DNA of 64,000 nucleotides, taken from the NCBI GenBank assembly GCA_024405855.1, contig JAKSNZ010000006.1, positions 1 to 64,000 of the forward strand, read 5' to 3'. Under the pieces are notes generated by a model, which saw only the letters and a program-made list of their open reading frames with translations, was not told the origin of the DNA and made no database searches. A program made the translations under genes and the position numbers. Every line of letters begins with the position of its first letter. Position 1 is the first letter of the stretch. This document shows, piece after piece, positions 25,279-34,516 of the stretch. The DNA is from Paludibacteraceae bacterium. Its GTDB lineage: Bacteria; Bacteroidota; Bacteroidia; Bacteroidales; Paludibacteraceae.

Positions 25279-26603
25279 TTTGAACCTCCTTTCCCATATT
25301 CTTCAATTAGTGAGACAAGTGTATCCAAATCATCTTTTGAAGCCATCTCTGTTACACACCAAAGTATTTCATTATCTGACAGTTGCAAGCCTCCTAAAAT
25401 ACCTTTTGTCTGCAAGAACTCAAGCAAGCCTTTAGGATTCTGACTTTCAGTTACAAACTCCATAAAGAAATCAGCACCATACTTAATGCTCCAACCACTT
25501 AGTTTTGACAGTTTTGAAGCCAAATAATGTGCCTTACTGCAACATTGAGTTGCAATCTGTTTAAGACCCTCACCACCCACTGTGGCAAGATATACTGAGG
25601 CAAGAATTGCACAGTTTGCCTGATTTGAACAAATACTTGAAGACGCCTTCTCACGCTTAATATGCTGTTCTCTTGCCTGCAATGTAAGCACAAAGCAGCG
25701 TTTTCCATTCTTATCAACTGTCTCCCCTATTATTCTGCCAGGCAACTTGCGTATATGCTCCATTTTAGCGGTCATAAAGCCAAGATAAGGACCGCCGAAT
25801 GAGAGTGACAAGCCAAGTGGCTGTGCCTCTCCCACTGCAATATCTGCCCCACACTCTGCCGCAGACGGAAGAATTGCCGCTGCTATAGGATTTATACCTG
25901 CAATAAACAGAGCCTTTAGCGGAGCGGTCAAATCTCCTACAGCCTTCATATCCTCAATTATGCCGTAGTAGTTCAACTGCTCAACGTAAACGCCTGCAGT
26001 CTGTTCAGAAAGCATTCCTTTAAGTGCCTCAATATCTGTTTTCCCCTCTTTTACAGGAATGTATTGAAGGTCAACATTCATCTGATAAAGATAGGTTTCA
26101 ATAACCTTCTTGTTTTCAGGCTTTATGGCTTCCGATACCAAAATTTGCCTACGTTTCTTGTCAAGTGCAAGTTTGCAAGCCTCTGCAGCAGCAGTGGCAC
26201 CATCATAGACAGATGCGTTAGAGGCGTCAAGCCCTGTAAGCATACACATCATTGTCTGATACTCAAATGTGGCTTGCAATATACCCTGACTGATTTCAGG
26301 CTGGTATGGCGTATAGGCGGAAATCAGTGATGTATTGGTTGCTACATGACGTACTGTAGCAGGAATATAATGGTAATAGGCACCTGCACCACGATATATG
26401 TGGTCAAACTTAACATTTTGAGCGGCGATGCCACGCATCTGCCTCTCAACTTCCATTTCTGACTTGCCTTCAGGCAGAGGCAAGCCACCTTTAAGGCGCA
26501 ACTCCTCTGGTATCTGGGCATCCATCAGTTCCTGCACTGACTTTAGTCCCAACGCCGCAAGCATTGCAGTCTCATCTTGTTTTGTATGTGGGGTGTAATT
26601 CAT
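25275..26603 (-). CDS. gcvPA: Glycine dehydrogenase (decarboxylating) subunit 1
   Basis: 442 residues, the N-terminal half of P-protein. It keeps the family opening MNYTPHTKQDETAMLAALGL, the FDHIYRGAGAYYHYIPA segment and SLSFGGPYLGF. It has the transferase fold without the PLP lysine and pairs with GcvPB to form the active enzyme. It starts one base after the end of gcvT and is translationally coupled to gcvPB. Confidence 0.95.
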   Translation of the reverse strand: MNYTPHTKQDETAMLAALGLKSVQELMDAQIPEELRLKGGLPLPEGKSEMEVERQMRGIAAQNVKFDHIYRGAGAYYHYIPATVRHVATNTSLISAYTPYQPEISQGILQATFEYQTMMCMLTGLDASNASVYDGATAAAEACKLALDKKRRQILVSEAIKPENKKVIETYLYQMNVDLQYIPVKEGKTDIEALKGMLSEQTAGVYVEQLNYYGIIEDMKAVGDLTAPLKALFIAGINPIAAAILPSAAECGADIAVGEAQPLGLSLSFGGPYLGFMTAKMEHIRKLPGRIIGETVDKNGKRCFVLTLQAREQHIKREKASSSICSNQANCAILASVYLATVGGEGLKQIATQCCSKAHYLASKLSKLSGWSIKYGADFFMEFVTESQNPKGLLEFLQTKGILGGLQLSDNEILWCVTEMASKDDLDTLVSLIEEYGKGGSK

Positions 26604-26604
26604 A

Positions 26605-27678
26605 TTATTTATTATTCTGTTTAGCGATAAACGGTAATTTTACAAACTCTGCAGGGAAACGTTTTCCACGTACATCAACCTCCACATTGCCCTCAATACC
26701 CTTCATAACTCTTACCATGGCAAGTGCAACGCCGTTAGTTACAGAGAAATTACCTGATGAAACAAGTCCTATCTGGCGTGTTCCTTGATATACAGGGCTA
26801 CCCTCACGGGCTATGCCCTTACCAAGTAACTTGATACCTCTTCTACAGAATGCGGCTGTATGATTTGCAATTGCCTCTCTTCCTACAAAATCTCCCTTGT
26901 CCATCTTTATTGCAAAGTTAAGGCCAACCTCATTTGCCGGTATATTGTCTCTTAACTCATGTCCGTAAAGCGGCATTCCTGCCTCAAAACGCAATGTGTC
27001 ACGGGCTCCAAGACCGCATGGAATAATGCCCTCAGGCTTACCTGTTTCAATAAGCAGTTTCCAAAGGTCTACAACCTTGTCAGCCTCAACATAAACTTCA
27101 AATCCGTCTTCTCCTGTATAGCCTGTTCTTGAAAGCACGCACCAGCCTCCCTTGAATTCAGTTTCAAGAAATGTGTAGTTATGCAAGGTGTCAGCATCGG
27201 GGAAAAGACGTTTGATAACATCAATTGCTTTAGGACCTTGAACGGCTATCTGACCTATCTTTTGTGAGATATTTTCAAATTTGACACCACTGCGCAAATG
27301 GGATTTCATCCACTCAAAATCCTTATCAATATTAGCGGCATTAACCACTATAAGATAGCTGTTCTCTGCACGCTTGTAAATAAGAAGGTCATCAACAATG
27401 CCTCCGCTCTCATTACACAAAAGTGAATACAGCACCTTACCGTTTGGCAAGCCAACTATCTGATTACTAACCAAATAATTAAGTTCCGATTCTGCATTTG
27501 GTCCTGACATAAGGAACTCGCCCATGTGTGAGACATCAAACATGCCAACGCTCTCACGCACAGCAATATGCTCTGCCTTTATGCCTGTGCTTTCATATTG
27601 AACAGGCAACTCAAATCCGCCAAATTCAACAATTCTGCCGTTTGATGCTACATGTGTGTCGTATAAAGGGGTACGCAT
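26605..27678 (-). CDS. gcvT: Glycine cleavage T-protein (aminomethyltransferase)
   Basis: 357 residues, usual family length. GcvT releases ammonia from the aminomethyl-lipoyl arm of GcvH and makes methylene-tetrahydrofolate. Visible landmarks are the N-terminal TPLYDTHVASNGRIVEFGG, FDVSHMGEF, and RTGYTGEDGFEVYV in the folate-binding region, with a C-terminal beta barrel. It lies 3 bases after gcvH. Confidence 0.95.
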   Translation of the reverse strand: MRTPLYDTHVASNGRIVEFGGFELPVQYESTGIKAEHIAVRESVGMFDVSHMGEFLMSGPNAESELNYLVSNQIVGLPNGKVLYSLLCNESGGIVDDLLIYKRAENSYLIVVNAANIDKDFEWMKSHLRSGVKFENISQKIGQIAVQGPKAIDVIKRLFPDADTLHNYTFLETEFKGGWCVLSRTGYTGEDGFEVYVEADKVVDLWKLLIETGKPEGIIPCGLGARDTLRFEAGMPLYGHELRDNIPANEVGLNFAIKMDKGDFVGREAIANHTAAFCRRGIKLLGKGIAREGSPVYQGTRQIGLVSSGNFSVTNGVALAMVRVMKGIEGNVEVDVRGKRFPAEFVKLPFIAKQNNK

Positions 27679-27681
27679 AAG

Positions 27682-28059
27682 TTATTTCTCCTCATTACAA
27701 ATTTTTTCATACTGAGCAGCGTCAACAAGTTTGTCTGACAATGCTGAAAATTCCACCTCAATAATCCAGTTTGTGTATGGGTCCTGATTAAGCAGACCTG
27801 CATCGGCGTCAAGGTCTTCATTTATTGCTGTAACTGTGCCTGATACAGGGCAAAATACCTCAGATGCGGCCTTTACGCTCTCAATATCTGCAAATGACTC
27901 ATCGGCTGTAACCTCATCACCCACTTCAGGCAATGAAATATAGACAACATCGCCCAATGCGTGCTGTGCAAAATCTGAGATACCTACTTTGGCTTTTGAG
28001 CCTTCAACCAACACCCACTCATGTGTTGGAAGATACTTTAAATTGCTTGGAATGTTCAT
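27682..28059 (-). CDS. gcvH: Glycine cleavage H-protein
   Basis: 125 residues, full length. It carries the lipoyl group on Lys63 in ESVKAASEV and shuttles intermediates between P, T and L proteins. It opens with the usual KYLPTHEWV. The presence of lplA upstream gives a way to load this lysine from free lipoate. Confidence 0.96.
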   Translation of the reverse strand: MNIPSNLKYLPTHEWVLVEGSKAKVGISDFAQHALGDVVYISLPEVGDEVTADESFADIESVKAASEVFCPVSGTVTAINEDLDADAGLLNQDPYTNWIIEVEFSALSDKLVDAAQYEKICNEEK

Positions 28060-28067
28060 AATAGTAA

Positions 28068-29363
28068 TTATTTTATTGAATTTATTGATTCTAAAATTGA
28101 TTCCGAAACTGTTGGGTGAGCGTGAATTACGCCGCTTATCTCATCGGATGTCATACCCTTTGAAATTGCCAATGCCAACTCTCCTATCATATCAGTGGCG
28201 TGAGGTGCAACTATATGTGCTCCAATTAGTTTACCAGTTTCAATTGAGAAAATAGTTTTGACAAACCCACTATTCTCTCCCATTATCAATGACTTACCGT
28301 TACCATTAATTCTGTACATACCTATTTTAACCCCTTCAGGCTTGCAGTCTTGCTCACGTTTCCCCACCGATGCCGCCTCTGGTGAAGTGTATATACATTG
28401 CGGTACCAAGTCCATATTGAACACTTGTTTTTTTCCTGCCCACTCCTCTATTATGTTTGTGGCCTGTGCCGATGCAAAGTGTGCAAGTTGTATGCCGCCT
28501 GCCGCATCGCCGGCAAATTTTATATCGTCATCAGGCTCAACTCCGTCAGCCAACACTCCATCTCTGAACGGCTTTCTGCCAACGCATGCAATAACTTTGT
28601 CATACTGTGCGGTATGTGGTTTCTCCTTAACCATAGCCTCTATTTCAAAGCCTCCGTCCTTTGCTGAAATCTTACTTACCGCAGCCTGTAACTGAAGCCT
28701 TACGCCCAACTTTTTGAGTTGCATTGCAAGTTGTTTGGAAATATCAGTATCCATCATTGCTACTAATGCATTTTGAAACTCATATATACATACTTCGCAA
28801 CCAAATTTTGCAAGCATCAAAGCAAATTCCACTCCTATCACTCCTCCGCCAATAATGGCAACTTTTTCTCCGTTGACAGGGCTTGCCAAAACGTCATTAC
28901 TGCTTAATGCAAGTTCTATTCCCTCTATTGGCAAGCGTGCTGAAACAGAGCCTGTACATATCAGTATCTTGTCTGCCTTTATCTCAGCACCTGTTTCTTG
29001 AATCTTTACTGTTTTATTAGGCAACACTTTTGCTGTTCCTTCCAAGACCTCCACTCCTGCATTGCCAAGCAACATTGCTATACCTTTCTGCAACTGTTCC
29101 ACTATTGCACTTTTTTTAGCATATACTGCATCAAAATCAACTTTTACATCAGGAACTTCCATTCCCCAAACTTTTGACTGTGCGGTTATGTTTTCATATA
29201 CAGCAGCGGCTTGAAGCAGTGCCTTTGTTGGAATACAGCCACGGTTCAGGCATGTGCCGCCTAACTGGTCTTTCTCAACCAGTGTGACGGTCATTCCTTC
29301 CGCAGCGGCTTTCAGGGCTGCTACATACCCCGCAGGGCCTCCTCCTATTATTGCTAGTTTCAT
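28068..29363 (-). CDS. lpdA: Dihydrolipoyl dehydrogenase (L-protein)
   Basis: 431 residues from MKLAIIGGGPAGY; an upstream in-frame start at 29393 adds ten unsupported residues. FAD-binding GGGPAG is at the N-terminus, the redox disulphide in GGTCLNRGCIPTKA, the NAD-binding GGGVIGVEFA at mid-chain, and the dimer-interface active-site HAHPTVSE near the end. It is about 30 residues shorter than typical E. coli Lpd. It reoxidises the lipoyl arm of GcvH; its position in the gcv operon suggests it is dedicated to that system. Confidence 0.94.
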   Translation of the reverse strand: MKLAIIGGGPAGYVAALKAAAEGMTVTLVEKDQLGGTCLNRGCIPTKALLQAAAVYENITAQSKVWGMEVPDVKVDFDAVYAKKSAIVEQLQKGIAMLLGNAGVEVLEGTAKVLPNKTVKIQETGAEIKADKILICTGSVSARLPIEGIELALSSNDVLASPVNGEKVAIIGGGVIGVEFALMLAKFGCEVCIYEFQNALVAMMDTDISKQLAMQLKKLGVRLQLQAAVSKISAKDGGFEIEAMVKEKPHTAQYDKVIACVGRKPFRDGVLADGVEPDDDIKFAGDAAGGIQLAHFASAQATNIIEEWAGKKQVFNMDLVPQCIYTSPEAASVGKREQDCKPEGVKIGMYRINGNGKSLIMGENSGFVKTIFSIETGKLIGAHIVAPHATDMIGELALAISKGMTSDEISGVIHAHPTVSESILESINSIK

Positions 29364-29393
29364 AATTTTAATTCCAAAAATAGATTTTGACAT

Positions 29394-29563
29394 TGGCTTT
29401 TATTATACAAACGAAACACACTGCGAGCCGCCGCACAAAACCACATAGTTTTGGAGGCACGAACTGGGAACGAAGTTCCGCATTAGTGAGTCTCCGAACA
29501 AAACTGTGGTTTTGAAGGGGTTAACAGCGAGCAATTTTTGTAAAGTTTGTATAATAAAAGCCA
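29394..29563. repeat. Long hairpin element 2 with perfect 19-base ends
   Basis: TGGCTTTTATTATACAAAC at 29394-29412 is exactly inverted at 29545-29563. Further in, GCGAGC pairs with GCTCGC and the two arms each hold CAAAACCACA followed by GTTTTG. The tip contains GGGAACGAAGTTCC. It is 170 bases long, has no open frame, and sits between lplA and lpdA, which are read in the same direction. No convincing target-site duplication is visible. Confidence 0.75.
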
Positions 29564-29576
29564 TAACAGATTTTTT

Positions 29577-30536
29577 TTAAACCAATATTAGTTGAATTGT
29601 GTCCTTTGCCTCTATATTATCAAACTGCAACAGTTTCCACTCATTCACCGGGGTTTGCAGTAGCGTGGTTTTCAGGCAATCACACCAATCAGTATTCATT
29701 GCATCAGTAAAAATTTCAATATCAGTAAGGGTATTCCCTTTAATTTCATACGCCACAGACACCGTACCCCACTCAAATCTGCTTTCCACCTTGTTTGTCA
29801 ACATCGGGTTTCTGCCCCAAATCCACTCCTTTGATGTCAACTTTTCCGCTATTGACAGCAGTTTAGGATTGGTATAATCAACTCTTTTTTCATCAACCTT
29901 ATAATCTGCGTAGAACTCCAAAAACGCTTTTGCAATCGCATCTCTAACCTGTTCTACAGTAATATTAGGATTCCAATCAACTAAATTGCCTACTCTTGAC
30001 GCTACAGAAGCCACTCCCTTAGACTCCAACTTCTGCCTTGATGGTCTGAGTGCCGCTTGAATACGCTCCACATTGCTGTTTATCAGTATTGTACCATGAT
30101 GGTAGCAAGTGTCTCTGCGTAGGCAATATGCCTGTCCTGAAATCTTTTTGCCATCTATGACCACATCATTCCTGCCTGTAAACTCCGCATTCAGTCCCAG
30201 TCCTTTTAAAGCATTGTAAATGATACGCTTGTTGTTATCCACTGAATATCTGTTCTTTGCTGAAACAAACGTAAAGTTCAGGTTTCCGGCATCGTGGTAA
30301 ACGGCTCCGCCACCTGAAAGTCTGCGGGTAACATAGCCGTTAAATGTGGGAGAAACCTCAGCAAAAGCGTTTTGATTTACTCCAACCACTACCGTATTGT
30401 CATTCTGCCAAAGATACAAAGCATGGGTGTATGGGTGCAGATTCTCTAACAGATAGGTTTCTACCGCAAGATTCTTATATGGCTGCAATCCGTCTGCCTG
30501 TAATAGCAATACGCTATGTTCCACACTCTCCTCCAT
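29577..30536 (-). CDS. lplA: Lipoate-protein ligase A
   Basis: 319 residues. LplA activates free lipoate with ATP and attaches it to lysine of lipoyl domains. Seen are RRLSGGGAVYHD at about 71-82, GRNDVVIDGKKISGQAY with the lipoyl-AMP lysine Lys131, and CYHHGTILIN. It has both the catalytic domain and the smaller C-terminal accessory domain. It is upstream of lpdA-gcvHTPAPB on the same strand but separated from it by the hairpin element. A -7 box TAACTTTG (minus strand) lies at 30544-30551, almost touching the start codon. Confidence 0.93.
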   Translation of the reverse strand: MEESVEHSVLLLQADGLQPYKNLAVETYLLENLHPYTHALYLWQNDNTVVVGVNQNAFAEVSPTFNGYVTRRLSGGGAVYHDAGNLNFTFVSAKNRYSVDNNKRIIYNALKGLGLNAEFTGRNDVVIDGKKISGQAYCLRRDTCYHHGTILINSNVERIQAALRPSRQKLESKGVASVASRVGNLVDWNPNITVEQVRDAIAKAFLEFYADYKVDEKRVDYTNPKLLSIAEKLTSKEWIWGRNPMLTNKVESRFEWGTVSVAYEIKGNTLTDIEIFTDAMNTDWCDCLKTTLLQTPVNEWKLLQFDNIEAKDTIQLILV

Positions 30537-30543
30537 TAAAATC

Positions 30544-30575
30544 CAAAGTTAAGCACTTTAATAATAACCAACAAT
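30544..30575 (-). promoter_or_regulatory. Possible lplA promoter
   Basis: Minus strand ATTG, 20 bases, TAACTTTG. The box ends 8 bases before the ATG, so the transcript would be nearly leaderless. Confidence 0.5.
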
Positions 30576-30636
30576 CTTTTATGGTTTAACTTATTAACAG
30601 GTGGCACTATTGTTAATAACTTATTATGTTCGTATC

Positions 30637-30667
30637 GTTGTGCTAACGGGAAAAAGCAATAATTTTG
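30637..30667 (+). promoter_or_regulatory. Promoter of the BadF-type kinase gene
   Basis: GTTG, 19 bases, TAATTTTG. Diverges from the lplA promoter. Its position supports the ATG at 30686. Confidence 0.55.
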
Positions 30668-30685
30668 TTATCAAATATTACGGAT

Positions 30686-31507
30686 ATGAAGATTATTGCT
30701 GACAGCGGTTCAACCAAAACAAAATTTGCAGTTGTATCTGACAATGGTGATGTAAAGTATGTACTGACAGACGGTATCAACCCCTATTATCAAAGTGGCG
30801 AGGAGATTCAAAAGTGCCTGAACACACAACTCTTGCCCAATATTGATACCCCTGACAAGGTTTTGACTGTGGAATATTATGGTGCAGGCTGCTCCGTTGC
30901 TGACAAGATAGAGACTGTAAAATACGCTATAAAAAGCATATTCCCGTTTGCATCGGTTACTGTGGGGTCTGATATGATAGGTGCGGCAAAGGCGTTATGC
31001 GGATATGAAAAAGGGATTGCCTGTATTCTTGGCACCGGCTCCAACTCCTGTTTTTGGGATGGTACTAAAATAATTCAAAATGTACCTGCTCTTGGATTTA
31101 TAATCGGCGATGAGGGCTCCGGTGGTGTTCTTGGAAAACTGCTTGTGGCTGACATTCTTAAAAATCAGGCTCCCAAAGATATTCAAGACCTTTTCTTTAA
31201 GAAATTCAACATGGATGCCGCGTACATTGTAGACAGAATATACAAGCAGCCTTTTCCTAACAGATTCTTGGCATCGTTTGCCCCATTCCTTTCAGAAAAC
31301 ATAGAGCATCAGTACTGCCACACATTGGTATATAACAGTTTCTGCAGTTTTATAAACAGAAACCTGAAACAATATCCACACGGATATAAGGTTAATTTTA
31401 CAGGCTCCGTAGCCTACTATTTCAAGGACATTCTTGCCACAGCCATTGCAGACTGCGGCATGGAATTAGGGCTAATAGAGCGTGAGCCTATGCAGAGGCT
31501 GCTGTAG
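30686..31507 (+). CDS. BadF/BadG/BcrA/BcrD-type sugar kinase (N-acetylglucosamine kinase-like)
   Basis: 273 residues from MKIIADSGSTKTKFAVV; an alternative TTG start 21 bases upstream would overlap the promoter. The phosphate-1 loop DSGSTKTKF, the ILGTGSNSCFWDG segment with the phosphate-2 motif, and GDEGSGGVLGK identify the ASKHA ATPase fold of the BadF family. Bacteroidota members of this size resemble eukaryotic-type GlcNAc kinases and may recycle amino sugars. The substrate is inferred from family only. Confidence 0.82.
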   Translation: MKIIADSGSTKTKFAVVSDNGDVKYVLTDGINPYYQSGEEIQKCLNTQLLPNIDTPDKVLTVEYYGAGCSVADKIETVKYAIKSIFPFASVTVGSDMIGAAKALCGYEKGIACILGTGSNSCFWDGTKIIQNVPALGFIIGDEGSGGVLGKLLVADILKNQAPKDIQDLFFKKFNMDAAYIVDRIYKQPFPNRFLASFAPFLSENIEHQYCHTLVYNSFCSFINRNLKQYPHGYKVNFTGSVAYYFKDILATAIADCGMELGLIEREPMQRLL

Positions 31508-31542
31508 AAAACAATCTAAAAGCCAAGCAACCAAATAACCCC

Positions 31543-34338
31543 CTACTTCACCCCAACCTGAATAATCTGCTGTGATTTAAGGTTCTTGAGAATGGCGGAG
31601 GCAATGTTTCTGACTGATTCAACAGTAAGGGCATTTACAGCATCAACATAGTGCGTGGCTATATCAAGACCTGTTATATACTCCTCCTCCTTTGCACCAA
31701 GCCAATATTGATTGGTCACCTGCGCATCGGTGTAGGTTTTAATGAAATATTCCTTGGTCTTTTGAAGGTCAGCGACACGAGGTCCGTTTTTGGCTATATT
31801 CTCAATTTCAGCAAGAATAATTGGCGTAAGAGCCTCATACTTAGCACTATCAGTATCAAAATAGAGAGTTGCCGAATAGTATGGGAAAGGCAGGTCATCA
31901 ATGCTAAATTCAGACCTGACACCGTATGTACCGCCATCCTTTTCTCTGACATTCTCAAAATATACAATGTCAAGAATGTGGTCAAGAGCCGCAATATTAA
32001 CCTTATTGGCAAGCGTATAACTCATTTTACCGTTAGCGTAAATCTTAACCGTGGTTTTAGGATTCTCCATAACCTTTCTGTATGAGACCTTTCTGTCTGA
32101 TTTTGACGGAGTTAGTCCAATATCCTTAGCCTTTGATTTAGCCTTGCCCGCAGGCAGCGATGCTATATACTTGCAAACAAGAGGTACAAACTCCTCCATA
32201 TTAATGTTACCCGTAAAGGCAAACTTAAAGTCAGCCGCATTACTGAAAATCTTTCTTGCAATGCCCAATCCCTCATCGTACGATGCCAACTTAATGTCTT
32301 CAGCCTTCAAACGCCTTGCAATAGGATGATTACCATATACAATACTTGTAACGGAATCAGAGAGTTCTATGGCAGGATAAGCCTCCATATTACGTAGATA
32401 TGCCTCATACTGAGTGCATAAAGACTGATAAGCAGCCTCATCCTTACGAATTGAAGTAAATCCTAAATAAATAAGCTGCATCATTGTCTCCAAATCATTT
32501 ACAGTGGAAGTTCCGTTAATCTCCGCAGTATAATCTCCAACCAAATGACTTACTGACACATTCTTTCCTGCAAGAGCCTTGCCAAGTTCAGTTGTTGAAA
32601 AATTGCCCATTCCACCAATAGAAATCATATCATTAAGCATCTTAATTGTATACGGATTACCACCCTTCTTATATACACTTGAAATACCTCCTACCGATAC
32701 CGCCTTTGCCAAAACCTCATCTTCCTTAAGCGTTGTGGGCTTAATATCAACCTGCACCCCATTGCTCAGCACCAAATGATAAACACCGTCAGCGTGGACA
32801 GAACTCTTGACAGTGCCTGGCAACACATCTCCAACAAGAGGCTCGTCCTTTACATTGTCAACATACGGGGCAATATCAGCGGTACTAATGCTGTCAAACA
32901 ATGCCAACACCTCCTCTTTTGACGGAAAATCCACCTTGTCAACCTCTGTACCATACATCCAAAGCACAACGTTTCCTGAATCAAGAGGATGTTTTGCAAC
33001 ACTGTTCACATCATCAAGTTGCAGAAATGCGGAAATCTGCTTATAAAGCATAAATTCAGCCTCCAAACCGGGGAACGGCTCACCTTGAGTGAAATTTGCT
33101 ATATACTCCTTTGCAAATGTTCCGTTAGGCAACTTTTCACGCTCATTATAAAGTTTTTCTATGCTCTTAAGAACATCAATTTTTGCACGCTCAAACTCCC
33201 CTTGCGTAAAACCGTACCTTGCAATACGCTCATTCTCTTCAAGAAGCCTTACTAAAGCCGCTCTTTGATTTTGGTCAGAACACCCGGCATAGTATTCAAA
33301 AGAACGTTTTGTTGCCGACAACAAAAATTCACAATCTTCAGCCGACGCAAAAATAAACGGAGACTCAGGAGTCTGCATAATTTCATCAAACCTTACATCT
33401 ATCATTCTTTCAATAAGGTTATTAATAAAACTCTTAACTAAATAGAGTGCAGTGTTTCTGTATTCAGCAGGCATTGGGTCATGCTTGAATGAAAGCATAA
33501 TGCCGGCGTATGTATTCTCCTTATCCCTTGTAGTTACAATAATAGGCTCCTTATTGTCTGAAACCTGATACCAGATACGCTCACTTGGATTCTCAGGCAC
33601 TTTGGCATCAGCAAAAGTCTCAACAAGTTTTTTATAAGTGTAGTCCACATCAATATCACCCACCACAACAATTGCCTGCAAGTCAGGACGATACCATTCC
33701 TTGTAATATGCCCTCAACACCTCCGGCTTAAAGTTACGAACCACGTCCATACTGCCAATAGGCATGCAATCCTCATATTTTGTACCCTTATATATGACAG
33801 GCATAATCTGTTCATACATACGCATCATGTGGTTGTCTCTTGTACGCCACTCCTCCTCAATAACGCCACGTTCCTTGTCTATTTCATCATTCTCAAGCAA
33901 AATTCCGTCTGACCAATCCCTCAAAATAAGAAGGCATGAATCCACTACTGACGGTCTTGACACAGGCACCTTAGTAAAATGGTATACCGTTTCATCAACC
34001 GATGTGTAGGCATTTAGGTTTGCCCCAAACTTTACCCCAATGGTTTCCAAATAGTTGATTAACTGTTTGTCAGGGAAATGTTTTGTGCCGTTGAACGCCA
34101 TGTGTTCAAGAAAATGGGCAAGACCTCTCTGTTCTGGCTTTTCAAGTATTGAACCTACATTCTGAACTATATAGAAATCAGCACTGCCAGGCACATAGCC
34201 GTTTTTCCTTATATAATAAGTAAGACCGTTATTCAGTTTACCAAACTTTACTGCCGAATCATACGGCAACTGCTGTTCCTGTCCAAAAACAGGCAACACT
34301 ATGAGCAACAATGTTGCAAAGAATAATATTTTTCTCAT
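31543..34338 (-). CDS. Exported M16 family zinc metalloprotease
   Basis: 931 residues. Signal peptide MRKILFFATLLLIVLPVFG, then two M16 repeats in one chain (PqqL/pitrilysin-like). The first carries the inverted zinc motif HFLEH (His75, Glu78, His79) with the downstream glutamate in the ERGVIEEEWR segment; the second is the inactive partner domain. It should degrade peptides in the periplasm. The start overlaps the stop of a 58-residue membrane protein gene by 4 bases, and the overlap follows a tandem GGAGAAA run that can act as a ribosome binding site. Confidence 0.92.
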   Translation of the reverse strand: MRKILFFATLLLIVLPVFGQEQQLPYDSAVKFGKLNNGLTYYIRKNGYVPGSADFYIVQNVGSILEKPEQRGLAHFLEHMAFNGTKHFPDKQLINYLETIGVKFGANLNAYTSVDETVYHFTKVPVSRPSVVDSCLLILRDWSDGILLENDEIDKERGVIEEEWRTRDNHMMRMYEQIMPVIYKGTKYEDCMPIGSMDVVRNFKPEVLRAYYKEWYRPDLQAIVVVGDIDVDYTYKKLVETFADAKVPENPSERIWYQVSDNKEPIIVTTRDKENTYAGIMLSFKHDPMPAEYRNTALYLVKSFINNLIERMIDVRFDEIMQTPESPFIFASAEDCEFLLSATKRSFEYYAGCSDQNQRAALVRLLEENERIARYGFTQGEFERAKIDVLKSIEKLYNEREKLPNGTFAKEYIANFTQGEPFPGLEAEFMLYKQISAFLQLDDVNSVAKHPLDSGNVVLWMYGTEVDKVDFPSKEEVLALFDSISTADIAPYVDNVKDEPLVGDVLPGTVKSSVHADGVYHLVLSNGVQVDIKPTTLKEDEVLAKAVSVGGISSVYKKGGNPYTIKMLNDMISIGGMGNFSTTELGKALAGKNVSVSHLVGDYTAEINGTSTVNDLETMMQLIYLGFTSIRKDEAAYQSLCTQYEAYLRNMEAYPAIELSDSVTSIVYGNHPIARRLKAEDIKLASYDEGLGIARKIFSNAADFKFAFTGNINMEEFVPLVCKYIASLPAGKAKSKAKDIGLTPSKSDRKVSYRKVMENPKTTVKIYANGKMSYTLANKVNIAALDHILDIVYFENVREKDGGTYGVRSEFSIDDLPFPYYSATLYFDTDSAKYEALTPIILAEIENIAKNGPRVADLQKTKEYFIKTYTDAQVTNQYWLGAKEEEYITGLDIATHYVDAVNALTVESVRNIASAILKNLKSQQIIQVGVK

Positions 34339-34511
34339 TTCTCCTTTCTCCTTTCTCCTTTATACTGATATATAAAGTACACCCCTGCAACAAAGAATAT
34401 TGCCGCAAGCAAAAAGTTTTCAGCGGACTGCTCCACCGTACAAACAAAAATAGATGCACCTAAGCCCACTATGCTCAGAATGCCACATGCAAGTGATAGT
34501 TTTTTATTCAT
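34335..34511 (-). CDS. Small two-helix membrane protein coupled to the M16 protease
   Basis: 58 residues from MNKKLSLACGILSIVG. Two hydrophobic helices (about 5-25 and 29-48) are joined by a short TVEQSAEN turn, and the tail is basic (KGERRKEK). The start lies 5 bases after the stop of the FG-GAP gene and the end overlaps the M16 start by 4 bases, so it is sandwiched in an operon. I recognise no family. An in-frame upstream ATG would give 74 residues but would overlap the FG-GAP gene. Coupled translation supports it being real. Confidence 0.65.
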   Translation of the reverse strand: MNKKLSLACGILSIVGLGASIFVCTVEQSAENFLLAAIFFVAGVYFIYQYKGERRKEK

Positions 34512-34516
34512 GGTTT

